Assembly (NCBI GenBank): GCA_947651225.1 | Contig: CANSYK010000008.1 | Location: forward strand, 20,067-84,066 | Length of the DNA stretch: 64,000 bases | Direction: 5' to 3' | Source: an uncultured bacterium | Lineage (GTDB): Bacteria > Bacillota > Clostridia > Lachnospirales > Lachnospiraceae | Shown here: positions 26,063-33,377 of the stretch, piece by piece | Layout of the letters: every line of letters begins with the position of its first letter | Position numbering within the stretch: the stretch's first letter is position 1 | Notes under the pieces: model-generated | Databases searched by the model: none | What the model was told of the DNA's origin: nothing | What the model saw: only the letters and a program-made list of their open reading frames with translations | Translations under genes and position numbers: made by a program

Positions 26063-27139
26063 ATGTCAGAAAACACCAGATACAAAATAAAGAGCATATC
26101 TTATAACACTGTTGCCGAAGCATTTTCCGAAGAAGCCGGATCACTGATTTCTGATTCTGCCGTCAAAGAAACACTTGACACAGAAAAGATACGCTTTGAA
26201 AACGCTTCTCTACTTCAGATTTCACCAGAAAAACTAACTGGCAATAATATAGCCCGTCACTGTAAGGATCTGCTCCGCAAACAGCAGCCCCTTCCTTTTT
26301 TATACTCGCTTCTTTGTTTTTTTACGGAAACAGCCGTCTGGCTGATTCCCTATGGAATCATTGTGGAAGCCTGCCAATACATCAGCAAAAAAAACAGCAG
26401 CTCATTTTCTTTTCCAACCCTGTATGGTCTGGTTCTCATTGCTGCGCTTGTTGCCGCAAATACCTTGTACAGGCAATATATGCTCAAATTATTAAGTCAT
26501 CCTTTCTCTGTACAGGAACCCTCCAAAAACGGACAGGCAGATTCCGGTAACCTGTCTGTTTCTGCTGCCAAAAAATCCCTGGCCCATTTCCGGCTTTTGG
26601 CATACTTAAGCGCTGCCATAATAGCCCTCCTTGCCATCCTGCTTGTCCACTTTCTGAAATGGGACCAAATAGTTTCCATAAGATTTTCCACCTGCTTTAT
26701 TGCTTATGTTGCCTGCATCCTGTTGTCTGGTGTCCACAACGTTCTGTACAGCAGTCATTTTCTTTCCTTTTTCACCATTGGAATCCTTTTAATTGGCAGG
26801 CGCCCACAAAGCGAAATCGAAACCGCTGTCAGACAATATTTGAACCTACGCTATCTCCAGATGCTGACGCCTGCCCATAAAACCTTGAAAGATCTGGCAG
26901 AAAATGAACCACTGGAAAAAAAATTGCAGCAATCTTTGCATTCCCATATGGTTACACAGCGCATTTACGACTTATTTGCCCTTGTAATCCTTATCGCACT
27001 GGACGCCGCCTGCATTACCCAACTGCGTTCCCTTACTGCCCCTGCGCTAATTTGCTTTTTTGCCCTTTCTGTCCTGCTTACCTGCATCCTGCTCCTTGCT
27101 TTTATCAGCGCAAACCATATCCTGAAATATACAAAATAA
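26063..27139 (+). CDS. Polytopic membrane protein of unknown function
   Basis: 358 residues. An N-terminal cytoplasmic part of about 85 residues precedes about six membrane segments in two clusters (FLYSLLCFFTETAVWLIPYG; YGLVLIAALVAANTLY; LAYLSAAIIALLAILLVHFL; TCFIAYVACILLSGVHNVLY; LFALVILIALDAACI; LICFFALSVLLTCILLLAFI). A soluble segment of about 60 residues lies before the last two. I recognise no family. It is the last gene of the rightward group and meets the HAD gene head-on. Confidence 0.6.
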   Translation: MSENTRYKIKSISYNTVAEAFSEEAGSLISDSAVKETLDTEKIRFENASLLQISPEKLTGNNIARHCKDLLRKQQPLPFLYSLLCFFTETAVWLIPYGIIVEACQYISKKNSSSFSFPTLYGLVLIAALVAANTLYRQYMLKLLSHPFSVQEPSKNGQADSGNLSVSAAKKSLAHFRLLAYLSAAIIALLAILLVHFLKWDQIVSIRFSTCFIAYVACILLSGVHNVLYSSHFLSFFTIGILLIGRRPQSEIETAVRQYLNLRYLQMLTPAHKTLKDLAENEPLEKKLQQSLHSHMVTQRIYDLFALVILIALDAACITQLRSLTAPALICFFALSVLLTCILLLAFISANHILKYTK

Positions 27140-27142
27140 AAA

Positions 27143-27201
27143 AGGTGCGAAGTCTTTCCTGGCTTGAAAACACCCCACCAGGAAAGGCTGCTGCCGCACC
27201 T
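27143..27201 (-). terminator. Long hairpin terminator of the HAD gene
   Basis: AGGTGCG (27143-27149) with CGCACCT (27195-27201), plus an inner stem CTTTCCTGG (27154-27162) with CCAGGAAAG (27178-27186). On the minus strand it ends in TTTTTTA. The HAD stop codon lies in the outer arm. Confidence 0.75.
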
Positions 27202-27865
27202 AAGAAGAAACCAGATAATCGGCCATCTCTGCCACCTCATTGGATGGTTGCTTTAAATCTGGAACACAGATTACAGAGCAGCCTGCCCTTTTTGCCGCCC
27301 GCACCCCATATTCCGAATCCTCTAACACAACACATTGATTCGGCTCCTGATTAAGCCTCTCACATGCCAGCAAAAAAATATCTGGCTCCGGCTTGGATTT
27401 TTTTACCATTTCTCCGCCAACAATTTCCTGAAAATAAGGAAGAATCCCTGCGCTTTTCAAATAATGTTTTACGGCATCGCTATTTGTAGTAGACGCTACT
27501 GCACACAAAATCCCTTTCTCCTTTAAAAAGCAAAGCACTTCAGGAATCTGCGGTTTTATCACAAGGCCTACTGTTTCCGCCACCATCCGCACCTTCTCTT
27601 CCGCCTTTTTACCCATCTCTGAAAAAGGATACTTTTTCCCAAAATAGGAACACATAATTTCTTTTAACGGCTCCCCTCCGATTCCCAATGTCTCACAATA
27701 AATCTTTTTTGACAACACATACCCCTGTTCTTTCATCGCAATAGCAAGCTGCTCCATAAACAAACGCTCTGTGTCAAAAATCAAACCATCCATATCAAAT
27801 ATAGCTGCCTTTTTTCCTTCAAAATGCTTTATAGCACATAATAAATCCTGCTCTACTACTGCCAT
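27200..27865 (-). CDS. HAD-superfamily hydrolase, beta-phosphoglucomutase-like
   Basis: 221 residues. Motif I is AAIFDMDGLIFDTERLF, motif II VASTTNSDA, motif III SKPEPDIFLLACERL, and motif IV VVLEDSEYGVRAAKRAG; a helical cap lies between I and II. These features put it with beta-phosphoglucomutase-like phosphatases acting on sugar phosphates or related small substrates; the substrate cannot be read from the sequence. It stands alone between convergent and divergent neighbours. Confidence 0.85.
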   Translation of the reverse strand: MAVVEQDLLCAIKHFEGKKAAIFDMDGLIFDTERLFMEQLAIAMKEQGYVLSKKIYCETLGIGGEPLKEIMCSYFGKKYPFSEMGKKAEEKVRMVAETVGLVIKPQIPEVLCFLKEKGILCAVASTTNSDAVKHYLKSAGILPYFQEIVGGEMVKKSKPEPDIFLLACERLNQEPNQCVVLEDSEYGVRAAKRAGCSVICVPDLKQPSNEVAEMADYLVSS

Positions 27866-27884
27866 ATTCTTCCTTTCTTTAGAA

Positions 27885-28020
27885 CCTGTGAATCAATGTC
27901 ATTTACTTAAGCTTTTCCAGCCGAAATTTAGCTGTGTAATGTCTTGAATTTCCAAGCTTTTTCCAGCATAAATCATCTATCAGATTCCTTAAGTTAATGA
28001 CATTGCCTGTGAATAGTAAC
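27885..28020. repeat. Palindromic element variant
   Basis: 17-bp arms 27895-27911 and 27988-28004 (AATGTCATT and CTTAAG motifs, one or two mismatches) enclose about 75 bp, with CCTGTGAAT on both sides; the right side continues CCTGTGAATAGTAAC, like the MITE right terminus. The core differs from the main family. Confidence 0.5.
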
Positions 28021-28022
28021 TT

Positions 28023-28994
28023 TCAATAAGATACACTGCTTCTGTATTCTTTTGGCGTACAGCCAATCGTTTTTAAAAACACTTTATTAAAATAACTAAT
28101 ATTATTAAATCCTGTCAGATTCGCAATCTCTCCAATTTTTTTATCCGTTTCCTGCAAAAAATGGCAGCTTTGTAAAATCCGATACCGTAAAAGATACTGC
28201 ATCGGAGACACTTTCATATTCTGCTTAAATACGCGGCAAAACTGCCCTTCGCTCATCGGAATAATCTGCGCCAAATCTGCAAGTGTAATCTCATAAGCAT
28301 AATTTTCTTTCATAAATTTTATAACAGATGCCAGTCTTTCAAAAGAAACATTTTCTTCCTCTCTATCCTTCTGGCTTTTTCTGCCATGGTGATACATCAA
28401 ATTCCACACCATAAAAAGCCTGCTGCGCACCAACAGTCCATATGACCCCAAATCATGCTCTGGACACTTCCCAATCTGTGTCAGCCAAAAAATAACTTCC
28501 TGCTGCCAGGATAGTTCCAGTTTAGGATATTTTGCCGCAAATTCATCCAGACCACACTTTTTTTCTGTAGATAGCGAAAGTTCTTTATGCAAGACAAACT
28601 CACTGTCTGTCGGCAAAAATTCCTCCAAAAGATATTTTCCATTTAAAACCGGACGGATATATTTCTTGGCAAAACTGCTGTGAATATCGTCTGCTAAAAC
28701 CTCATAGGAAAATACAATGGCAAAAAACGAACAGGCATGACCATCCACTGTTTTTGCGGAATGCAGCCAGTTGGAGTTGATAAATACACAATCTCCCACC
28801 CCAAGTTCATACTCACGTTCTTCAATCGTAAATACAATTCTGCCCTTTGTCAAAATAAGAAACTCAAACTCCTTATGCCAGTGCAGATAAAAAATGACAT
28901 CCGTTCCCACTGGATATTCCACCTTATGCAATCCCACCGGCAGCTCCACCGTACCATGACGTCGCTTTTCTTCAAACTCCTTTTTGCTGCCCAC
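28023..28994 (-). CDS. AraC-family regulator with cupin sensor domain
   Basis: 323 residues starting at GTG 28994 after AGGAGGAAAGACT. The N-terminal half is a cupin fold (FYLHWHKEFEFLILTKGRIV, then GVGDCVFINSNWLHSAKTVD), usually a sugar sensor. The C-terminal 100 residues have two helix-turn-helix motifs (ITLADLAQIIPMSEGQFCRV and GEIANLTGFNNISYFNKVFL), followed by GCTPKEYRS. It probably activates a carbohydrate operon outside or near this window; the GH31 gene is 4 kb away. Confidence 0.88.
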   Translation of the reverse strand: MGSKKEFEEKRRHGTVELPVGLHKVEYPVGTDVIFYLHWHKEFEFLILTKGRIVFTIEEREYELGVGDCVFINSNWLHSAKTVDGHACSFFAIVFSYEVLADDIHSSFAKKYIRPVLNGKYLLEEFLPTDSEFVLHKELSLSTEKKCGLDEFAAKYPKLELSWQQEVIFWLTQIGKCPEHDLGSYGLLVRSRLFMVWNLMYHHGRKSQKDREEENVSFERLASVIKFMKENYAYEITLADLAQIIPMSEGQFCRVFKQNMKVSPMQYLLRYRILQSCHFLQETDKKIGEIANLTGFNNISYFNKVFLKTIGCTPKEYRSSVSY

Positions 28995-29075
28995 AGTCTT
29001 TCCTCCTGAACATAGTAAATACTTTGAAAGACATTATAACCTGTTTTTTCCTCTATCTCAAGCAAAATTCAATAT

Positions 29076-29200
29076 AATAGTAACCTTATGGTTACTATTC
29101 ACGGCTATTCTAAACATCATGCGAAAAACCAGCCGGCTATGCCGTCTGGCGCTGCAAAAACAGCAGCTTTTGTTTTTCTTATGATATTTAGAACAGCCTA
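29076..29200. mobile_element. MITE-like element copy, first hairpin only
   Basis: 29091-29200 matches the first half of the full element at 45831, from GTTACTATTCACGG through the CGGCTATGCCG core to ATGATATTTAGAACAGCC. It lacks the second hairpin. AATAGTAAC immediately to its left (29077-29085) is a reverse terminus, so two elements may have met here. The remaining 29201-29358 shows nothing else. Confidence 0.7.
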
Positions 29201-29358
29201 TTACACTCTGCCACCAGATATGTTATATATAAGAATATGACTGTATTAATTAGAAACACTATAAACATGTTCTAATAGTAAAAGTGTCCTATGCAACCAC
29301 AAAACAATTCCCAACTGTGCAGTTGCAATAATTTAAGAAAGGCATTGCTAATCTAAAG

Positions 29359-29700
29359 TTGTGTACATTATCAGATTTGAATGACATTTTATCTTTTTTA
29401 AAAGCAGAATACCAAAAAGCATATTCAGATACACTTGTAAGGCTTTATTTATATGGTTCCTACGCCCGGGGTGATTACACTGATAATTCAGATATTGATA
29501 TCGTAGCAATCGTAAAAGGGGAACGAAAAAACCTGCAGAATAAGCTAAAAGATATCTGGGACTTTTCTGCCAATATGGAACTGGATTATAATGTAATCAT
29601 TTCCTCATCTGTCATACCACATGATGAATTTGAGCGCTATAAAGAAATATTACCCTACTATAAAAACATCGCCCAGGAAGGAGTGGATTTCCTTGCCTGA
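29359..29700 (+). CDS. MNT-type nucleotidyltransferase
   Basis: 113 residues; the likely start is TTG 29359, as no ATG or GTG fits. The core motif is LYLYGSYARGDYTDNSDIDI, the GSxxRGxxxxxSDxD signature of minimal nucleotidyltransferases, with a third acidic residue in MELDYNVII. In MntA/HepT modules such proteins AMPylate and silence a HEPN RNase. The HEPN partner downstream is here reduced to a remnant. Confidence 0.8.
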   Translation: MCTLSDLNDILSFLKAEYQKAYSDTLVRLYLYGSYARGDYTDNSDIDIVAIVKGERKNLQNKLKDIWDFSANMELDYNVIISSSVIPHDEFERYKEILPYYKNIAQEGVDFLA

Positions 29701-29803
29701 TTTTCGCTTTGATTTAATGAATTACCGATTAAATAACGCCAAAGAAAAACTTCATTCTTCTAAACTTCTCCTCGACAACAAAGAATATAAAGACAGAACT
29801 TGA
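29693..29803 (+). pseudogene. Truncated HEPN (HepT-like) partner
   Basis: 36 residues from TTG 29693, overlapping the nucleotidyltransferase stop. FDLMNYRLNNAKEKLHSSKL, then LLDNKEYKD is the first helix pair of HEPN proteins, normally followed by a SYYAxFH stretch and about 90 more residues. Here the frame ends at once; bases 29797-29817 in another frame read a possible HEPN-like tail (ELDYIKE). The RNase active site RxxxxH is absent, so the toxin is dead. Confidence 0.7.
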
Positions 29804-29876
29804 TTATATTAAAGAATAGGCAATCAAGCCAACAGCCAGATACAGGCATGAACCTGCATCTGACCTGTTGTATATT

Positions 29877-30716
29877 TTATTCCAGATTCAAGTTTCGGTT
29901 TAGCTGGTAAACAGACAGCGCAAACAAAACAGCCCCACAAATAACAGAAAGTGTCAACGAAACCCACAAAATTCCCTGCACATAACTTACCATCTCCTTT
30001 TGCACACTGACCCCTTTCCCAGCCAGTGATGCAACACGTTCTAAAAATCCAGATTCCAGGGGGTTTCCAAAACGTATTACAAAATAGCCAAACAGTCCAA
30101 CAAATGCAAGAGCCTGCTGTACCATGTAGGTAATAATATAGGCAAGAACTGATAACAAATCCCTGTTAACTGGGTTTGCAGAATGCATCTTCCATGTATA
30201 GCCAAGCACCAGACTAGAATAAAACTGGCACAGCAGTAACGGAACGACCACAAGAAACGTAATTACCATTAGCAGAAAGGTTTTCCTGTCAGCTGTATCC
30301 TTTAATATTTCCTCCAAAACCGAATACCGAAAACGGAGGTTTCCTATCCCAAAGCAAAGATATCCTACAAAAACCGACAAATATACAAATACAGTCCCTG
30401 TTAACAACTTACTGCCATATAACTGTAAAGGGGAAACCGGAAGGGTATGCATCAGATATCCTTCATCACGCAATAGGTTCCTCCGAAAATAAGCAACGAC
30501 ATAAATAATCGTTCCTACAAAAACTACCACAACAGACAAAACGCAGATAGCCCTTGCAAACCCACTCATCAGCACAAAAATCACCACATCCGGAAACTGG
30601 TTTTTTAAGCCCAGAAAAATTCCGGAAAGTACGGCAAGCAATGCTTCCACCGCATAAACTCCACATAAAAACCTGATTTGTACTTTGCTGTCATAATGAA
30701 TTAATTTCCTTAACAT
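29877..30716 (-). CDS. ABC-2 type permease
   Basis: 279 residues with about six membrane segments, among them ICVLSVVVVFVGTIIYVVAY, LLMVITFLVVVPLLLCQFY and ILWVSLTLSVICGAVLFAL. The motif LRDEGYLMHTLPVSPLQLYG, just after the second segment, is typical of permeases paired with YtrB-like ATPases. Its ATG lies inside the end of the ATPase gene (7-bp overlap), so they are translated together. Substrate unknown. Confidence 0.8.
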   Translation of the reverse strand: MLRKLIHYDSKVQIRFLCGVYAVEALLAVLSGIFLGLKNQFPDVVIFVLMSGFARAICVLSVVVVFVGTIIYVVAYFRRNLLRDEGYLMHTLPVSPLQLYGSKLLTGTVFVYLSVFVGYLCFGIGNLRFRYSVLEEILKDTADRKTFLLMVITFLVVVPLLLCQFYSSLVLGYTWKMHSANPVNRDLLSVLAYIITYMVQQALAFVGLFGYFVIRFGNPLESGFLERVASLAGKGVSVQKEMVSYVQGILWVSLTLSVICGAVLFALSVYQLNRNLNLE

Positions 30717-31405
30717 GCGAACACCTCCCGAAACAATGTATCTACGGACTTCTTTTCTTCCATCCTGATTTCATCTACCGACTTATGCAAAGCAAGCCGC
30801 CCCCGCTTGATAAAGACCACATCATCTAACACCTTTTCTACATCACTAATCAGGTGTGTGGAAAGCAGCACACTCGCATCTTCACTATAATTGGTCAATA
30901 TCGTTTTTAATATAAAATCACGGGCCGCCGGGTCTACACCACCCATTGGTTCATCCAACAGATATACTTTTGCCTTCCTGCTCATCACAAGCACAAGCTG
31001 CAGCTTTTCCCTAGTTCCTTTCGACAGGGAACCTATCTTGCTTTTCAAATCAATCTGCAAGGTAGAAAGCATATGAAGTGCTGTTTTCCTGTCAAAATCC
31101 CCATAAAAGTCTTCAAAAAAATCTAATGTATCTTTTACCCTGACCGCACTGGAAAAATATGGCCGCTCTGGCAGATAAGACACCACCTTTTTGCTTTCTA
31201 TTCCTACTTCTTTTCCATCAATTCTTATCGTTCCTGCTTCCGGCCTCAAAATGCCACACAAAGACTTAATAAACGTTGTCTTCCCGCTTCCATTCGGTCC
31301 CAAAATCCCAATAATCCTCCCCTCTGGTATCTCAATCGAAAAATCAGATAATGCTGTCATATTTCCGTACTTTTTTACCAGACCTTCACATTTTATCAGA
31401 CTCAT
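30710..31405 (-). CDS. ABC transporter ATP-binding protein
   Basis: 231 residues from ATG 31405 (MSLIKCEGLVKKYGNMTALS), one base after the GntR stop. Walker A is GILGPNGSGKTTFIKS, the signature is LSKGTREKLQLVLV (LSKGT rather than LSGGQ, usual for this family), Walker B VYLLDEPMGG, and the H-loop STHLISD. With the permease it forms an exporter of the YtrB/EcsA kind, controlled by the GntR regulator in the same operon. Confidence 0.92.
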   Translation of the reverse strand: MSLIKCEGLVKKYGNMTALSDFSIEIPEGRIIGILGPNGSGKTTFIKSLCGILRPEAGTIRIDGKEVGIESKKVVSYLPERPYFSSAVRVKDTLDFFEDFYGDFDRKTALHMLSTLQIDLKSKIGSLSKGTREKLQLVLVMSRKAKVYLLDEPMGGVDPAARDFILKTILTNYSEDASVLLSTHLISDVEKVLDDVVFIKRGRLALHKSVDEIRMEEKKSVDTLFREVFAC

Positions 31406-31406
31406 C

Positions 31407-31778
31407 CTATTCTTCCCCCTTTCCTTCATATCTTTGCAACAATGCAATCACCTCGTCTACACTGTAACCCAGTTTCTTCATTTTTTCCAAAAATCCCTCA
31501 ACATACTCCATCATTAATTCCTCCTGTAAGCCATCCTGTATTCCCTGCTGCTCAGCCACAAACCTGCCCGCAGTCCTCTGGGAGTACAACAGCCCCTCTC
31601 TCTCTAACTCTGCCAATGCCTTCTGCATTGTATTAGGATTTACTTTAGCTTCCAAAGCCAGTTCCCGTACCGATGGAAGCTTTTGACCCGGCGCAAGCTC
31701 CCCACTGGCAATCTCCTGTTTCAGCATATTCATAATCTGCTGATAGATTGGGATGTCGTCCGTAAACTTCCACTCCAT
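31407..31778 (-). CDS. GntR-family regulator, YtrA type
   Basis: 123 residues from ATG 31778 after AAGGAGG. The winged helix reads PIYQQIMNMLKQEIASGELA, then GQKLPSVRELALEAKVNPNT and ALAELEREGLLYSQRTAGRF. The short C-terminal helix pair without a ligand domain marks the YtrA subfamily, which regulates adjacent ABC exporters. Its operator is the palindrome at 31796-31829, overlapping its own promoter. Confidence 0.92.
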   Translation of the reverse strand: MEWKFTDDIPIYQQIMNMLKQEIASGELAPGQKLPSVRELALEAKVNPNTMQKALAELEREGLLYSQRTAGRFVAEQQGIQDGLQEELMMEYVEGFLEKMKKLGYSVDEVIALLQRYEGKGEE

Positions 31779-31795
31779 AGAGTTCCTCCTTCTTT

Positions 31796-31848
31796 GTATT
31801 ATTGTATTACTCGAATAATACAATAATACATTTCCTCTAATTTGTCAA
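31796..31848 (-). promoter_or_regulatory. GntR/ABC operon promoter with palindromic operator
   Basis: Minus-strand TTGACA (31848-31843), 17 bp, TATTGT (31825-31820). The -10 lies within a perfect 14-bp inverted repeat, GTATTATTGTATTA (31796-31809) and its complement (31816-31829), a YtrA-type operator. Binding there would block the polymerase, so autorepression is expected. Confidence 0.75.
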
Positions 31849-31904
31849 TATACTTTTTATTAGCAACTGCCATTTCTTCTGTCATACTTTTTCGATTGCA
31901 TAAC

Positions 31905-31945
31905 AAAAAGACACTCTGCAGATTGATTAATCCCAATCTACAGAG
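31905..31945 (-). terminator. Terminator of the C39-like peptidase gene
   Basis: CTCTGCAGATTG (31914-31925) pairs with CAATCTACAGAG (31934-31945), one mismatch; on the minus strand TGTCTTTTTG follows. Confidence 0.65.
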
Positions 31946-32015
31946 CGCCTGCAAGTGCGACGAGTCTGCTGTAAAAGGCAGCACATAAAACAACACAATC
32001 TGCGCAAGCATAATA

Positions 32016-33164
32016 CTACTGAACCCAATTCCCATTCGCATTTTTATGCTTCCACTCATCTTTTTCATCATCGTAATCTTCTATTGGCAGATACTGCCAA
32101 GTACTTTCTGTTTTCAGTGATTTATATACTTTTTTTAATGAAACCCACGTCCTGTTACGCTTTGGTTCACCGGAATCTGCCAGAAATACTTTATCCTTCT
32201 CTTTATCATATAAAAAGATTGTAACATAGTGACCTGGTGTATCCTTCCAAAGGCAGGAGGAAGCATTGCTGCTGACAAGTACTATGGTACCATTGCTGGC
32301 CGCTATATCCCCTTGAAATTCTTCATAAGAGAACGGCTTTTTCTTTACACCACAGTCAAATCCCAGAGATGTCAATGTCTGACGCAGGTAGCCCCATTCG
32401 ATTGCACCGCCTCCCATATAATCCGTTTTTTTCTTGGCATAGCGGTAAGCCTGTAATGGAGTGCACTGGTATTTTGTCAATGTAGAATAGAGATTTGCAA
32501 TACAGCACAATCCGCATCCAAAACCGCCAAACGAACCGCCATCATAAAAGTCCTCACCCCATTCTCCTGACCAGACAAGCCTTTGTTTCCAAGCTTTTGG
32601 TCCCTGCAGAAAGGTATAGACTTCTTCTTCTTTAAGACTGCTTTCCGATGGCTTTTTGTTCTCCGCTCCTTCTGTCTTTTCTTTCTTCTCCTCTTTCTCC
32701 TTTTCCATTGTCAGCCTTCTGCCATCGTTTTCTTCCAAAATATATACTGTACTTTTAGGAGTAAATTCCTCTGAAAACTCAAATGCCAGCCCCGTTTCCT
32801 CATTGGTAAAAAAAGTACACACCACTTCCTTGCCTTTCGTAAAGACAACATATTCTATCGAATCATTTGTCATATTGTCTGTCAATTTACCAGAAGAATA
32901 ACCCAGTTTCTTTTCCATTTCATCCTTTGATGTGTATGGCGGGAAGCAATATCCTTTCTCCCATTCAAAATCCGTCAACGCCCCCATTATATTTTTGCCA
33001 TACTTTTTATCCCGTATGGTTTCCATGAATCGTTCGGCATTCTTCCTAATCCCTGTAAAATAGATGAAAACACAGATTAACACCATCAGTAAAACAAATA
33101 AGACAAATACAATTCCACTCAGCACAATCCGCTGTTTTTTTCTATCCAAAGCGTCATTAAGCAT
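32016..33164 (-). CDS. Membrane-anchored C39-like cysteine peptidase
   Basis: 382 residues. One N-terminal membrane helix (IVFVLFVLLMVLICVFIYF), then an extracellular region with a charged Glu/Lys linker (residues about 145-180), then a papain-like domain of the Peptidase_C39_2 type. The likely catalytic Cys is in GGFGCGLCCIANLYSTLT, the His in DTPGHYVTIFLYD and the Asp in FLADSGE. Such proteins face the outside and may trim peptides or wall material; the substrate is unknown. No export operon surrounds it. Confidence 0.75.
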   Translation of the reverse strand: MLNDALDRKKQRIVLSGIVFVLFVLLMVLICVFIYFTGIRKNAERFMETIRDKKYGKNIMGALTDFEWEKGYCFPPYTSKDEMEKKLGYSSGKLTDNMTNDSIEYVVFTKGKEVVCTFFTNEETGLAFEFSEEFTPKSTVYILEENDGRRLTMEKEKEEKKEKTEGAENKKPSESSLKEEEVYTFLQGPKAWKQRLVWSGEWGEDFYDGGSFGGFGCGLCCIANLYSTLTKYQCTPLQAYRYAKKKTDYMGGGAIEWGYLRQTLTSLGFDCGVKKKPFSYEEFQGDIAASNGTIVLVSSNASSCLWKDTPGHYVTIFLYDKEKDKVFLADSGEPKRNRTWVSLKKVYKSLKTESTWQYLPIEDYDDEKDEWKHKNANGNWVQ

Positions 33165-33266
33165 CTTTGGTACCCCGCTTTCCTTGAAAATCCTATCATG
33201 AACTATGTCACCAAACTAAACGCAAAAAAGATGTTCTCATTATAGTACAGGGTAACCCAAAAAGCA

Positions 33267-33295
33267 AATGCGCAGGCTCTCCTTGCCTGCGCATT
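33267..33295 (-). terminator. Terminator of the GH31 gene
   Basis: AATGCGCAGGC (33267-33277) with GCCTGCGCATT (33285-33295), followed on the minus strand by TGCTTTTTGG. Confidence 0.8.
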
Positions 33296-33377
33296 CCATA
33301 TATTTTTATTCATCCCTTCACCCGATAGTCCTCTGCCTGCAGCATAGGACTTCGTTAAGACAACTTTGTCTCTCCAC

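Noticed and set aside
31799..32071. Minus-strand frame of 90 residues with a hydrophobic stretch between the C39 peptidase and the GntR regulator
   Set aside because: It runs through a clear terminator hairpin and the GntR promoter/operator, has no ribosome site, and overlaps the peptidase gene's end.
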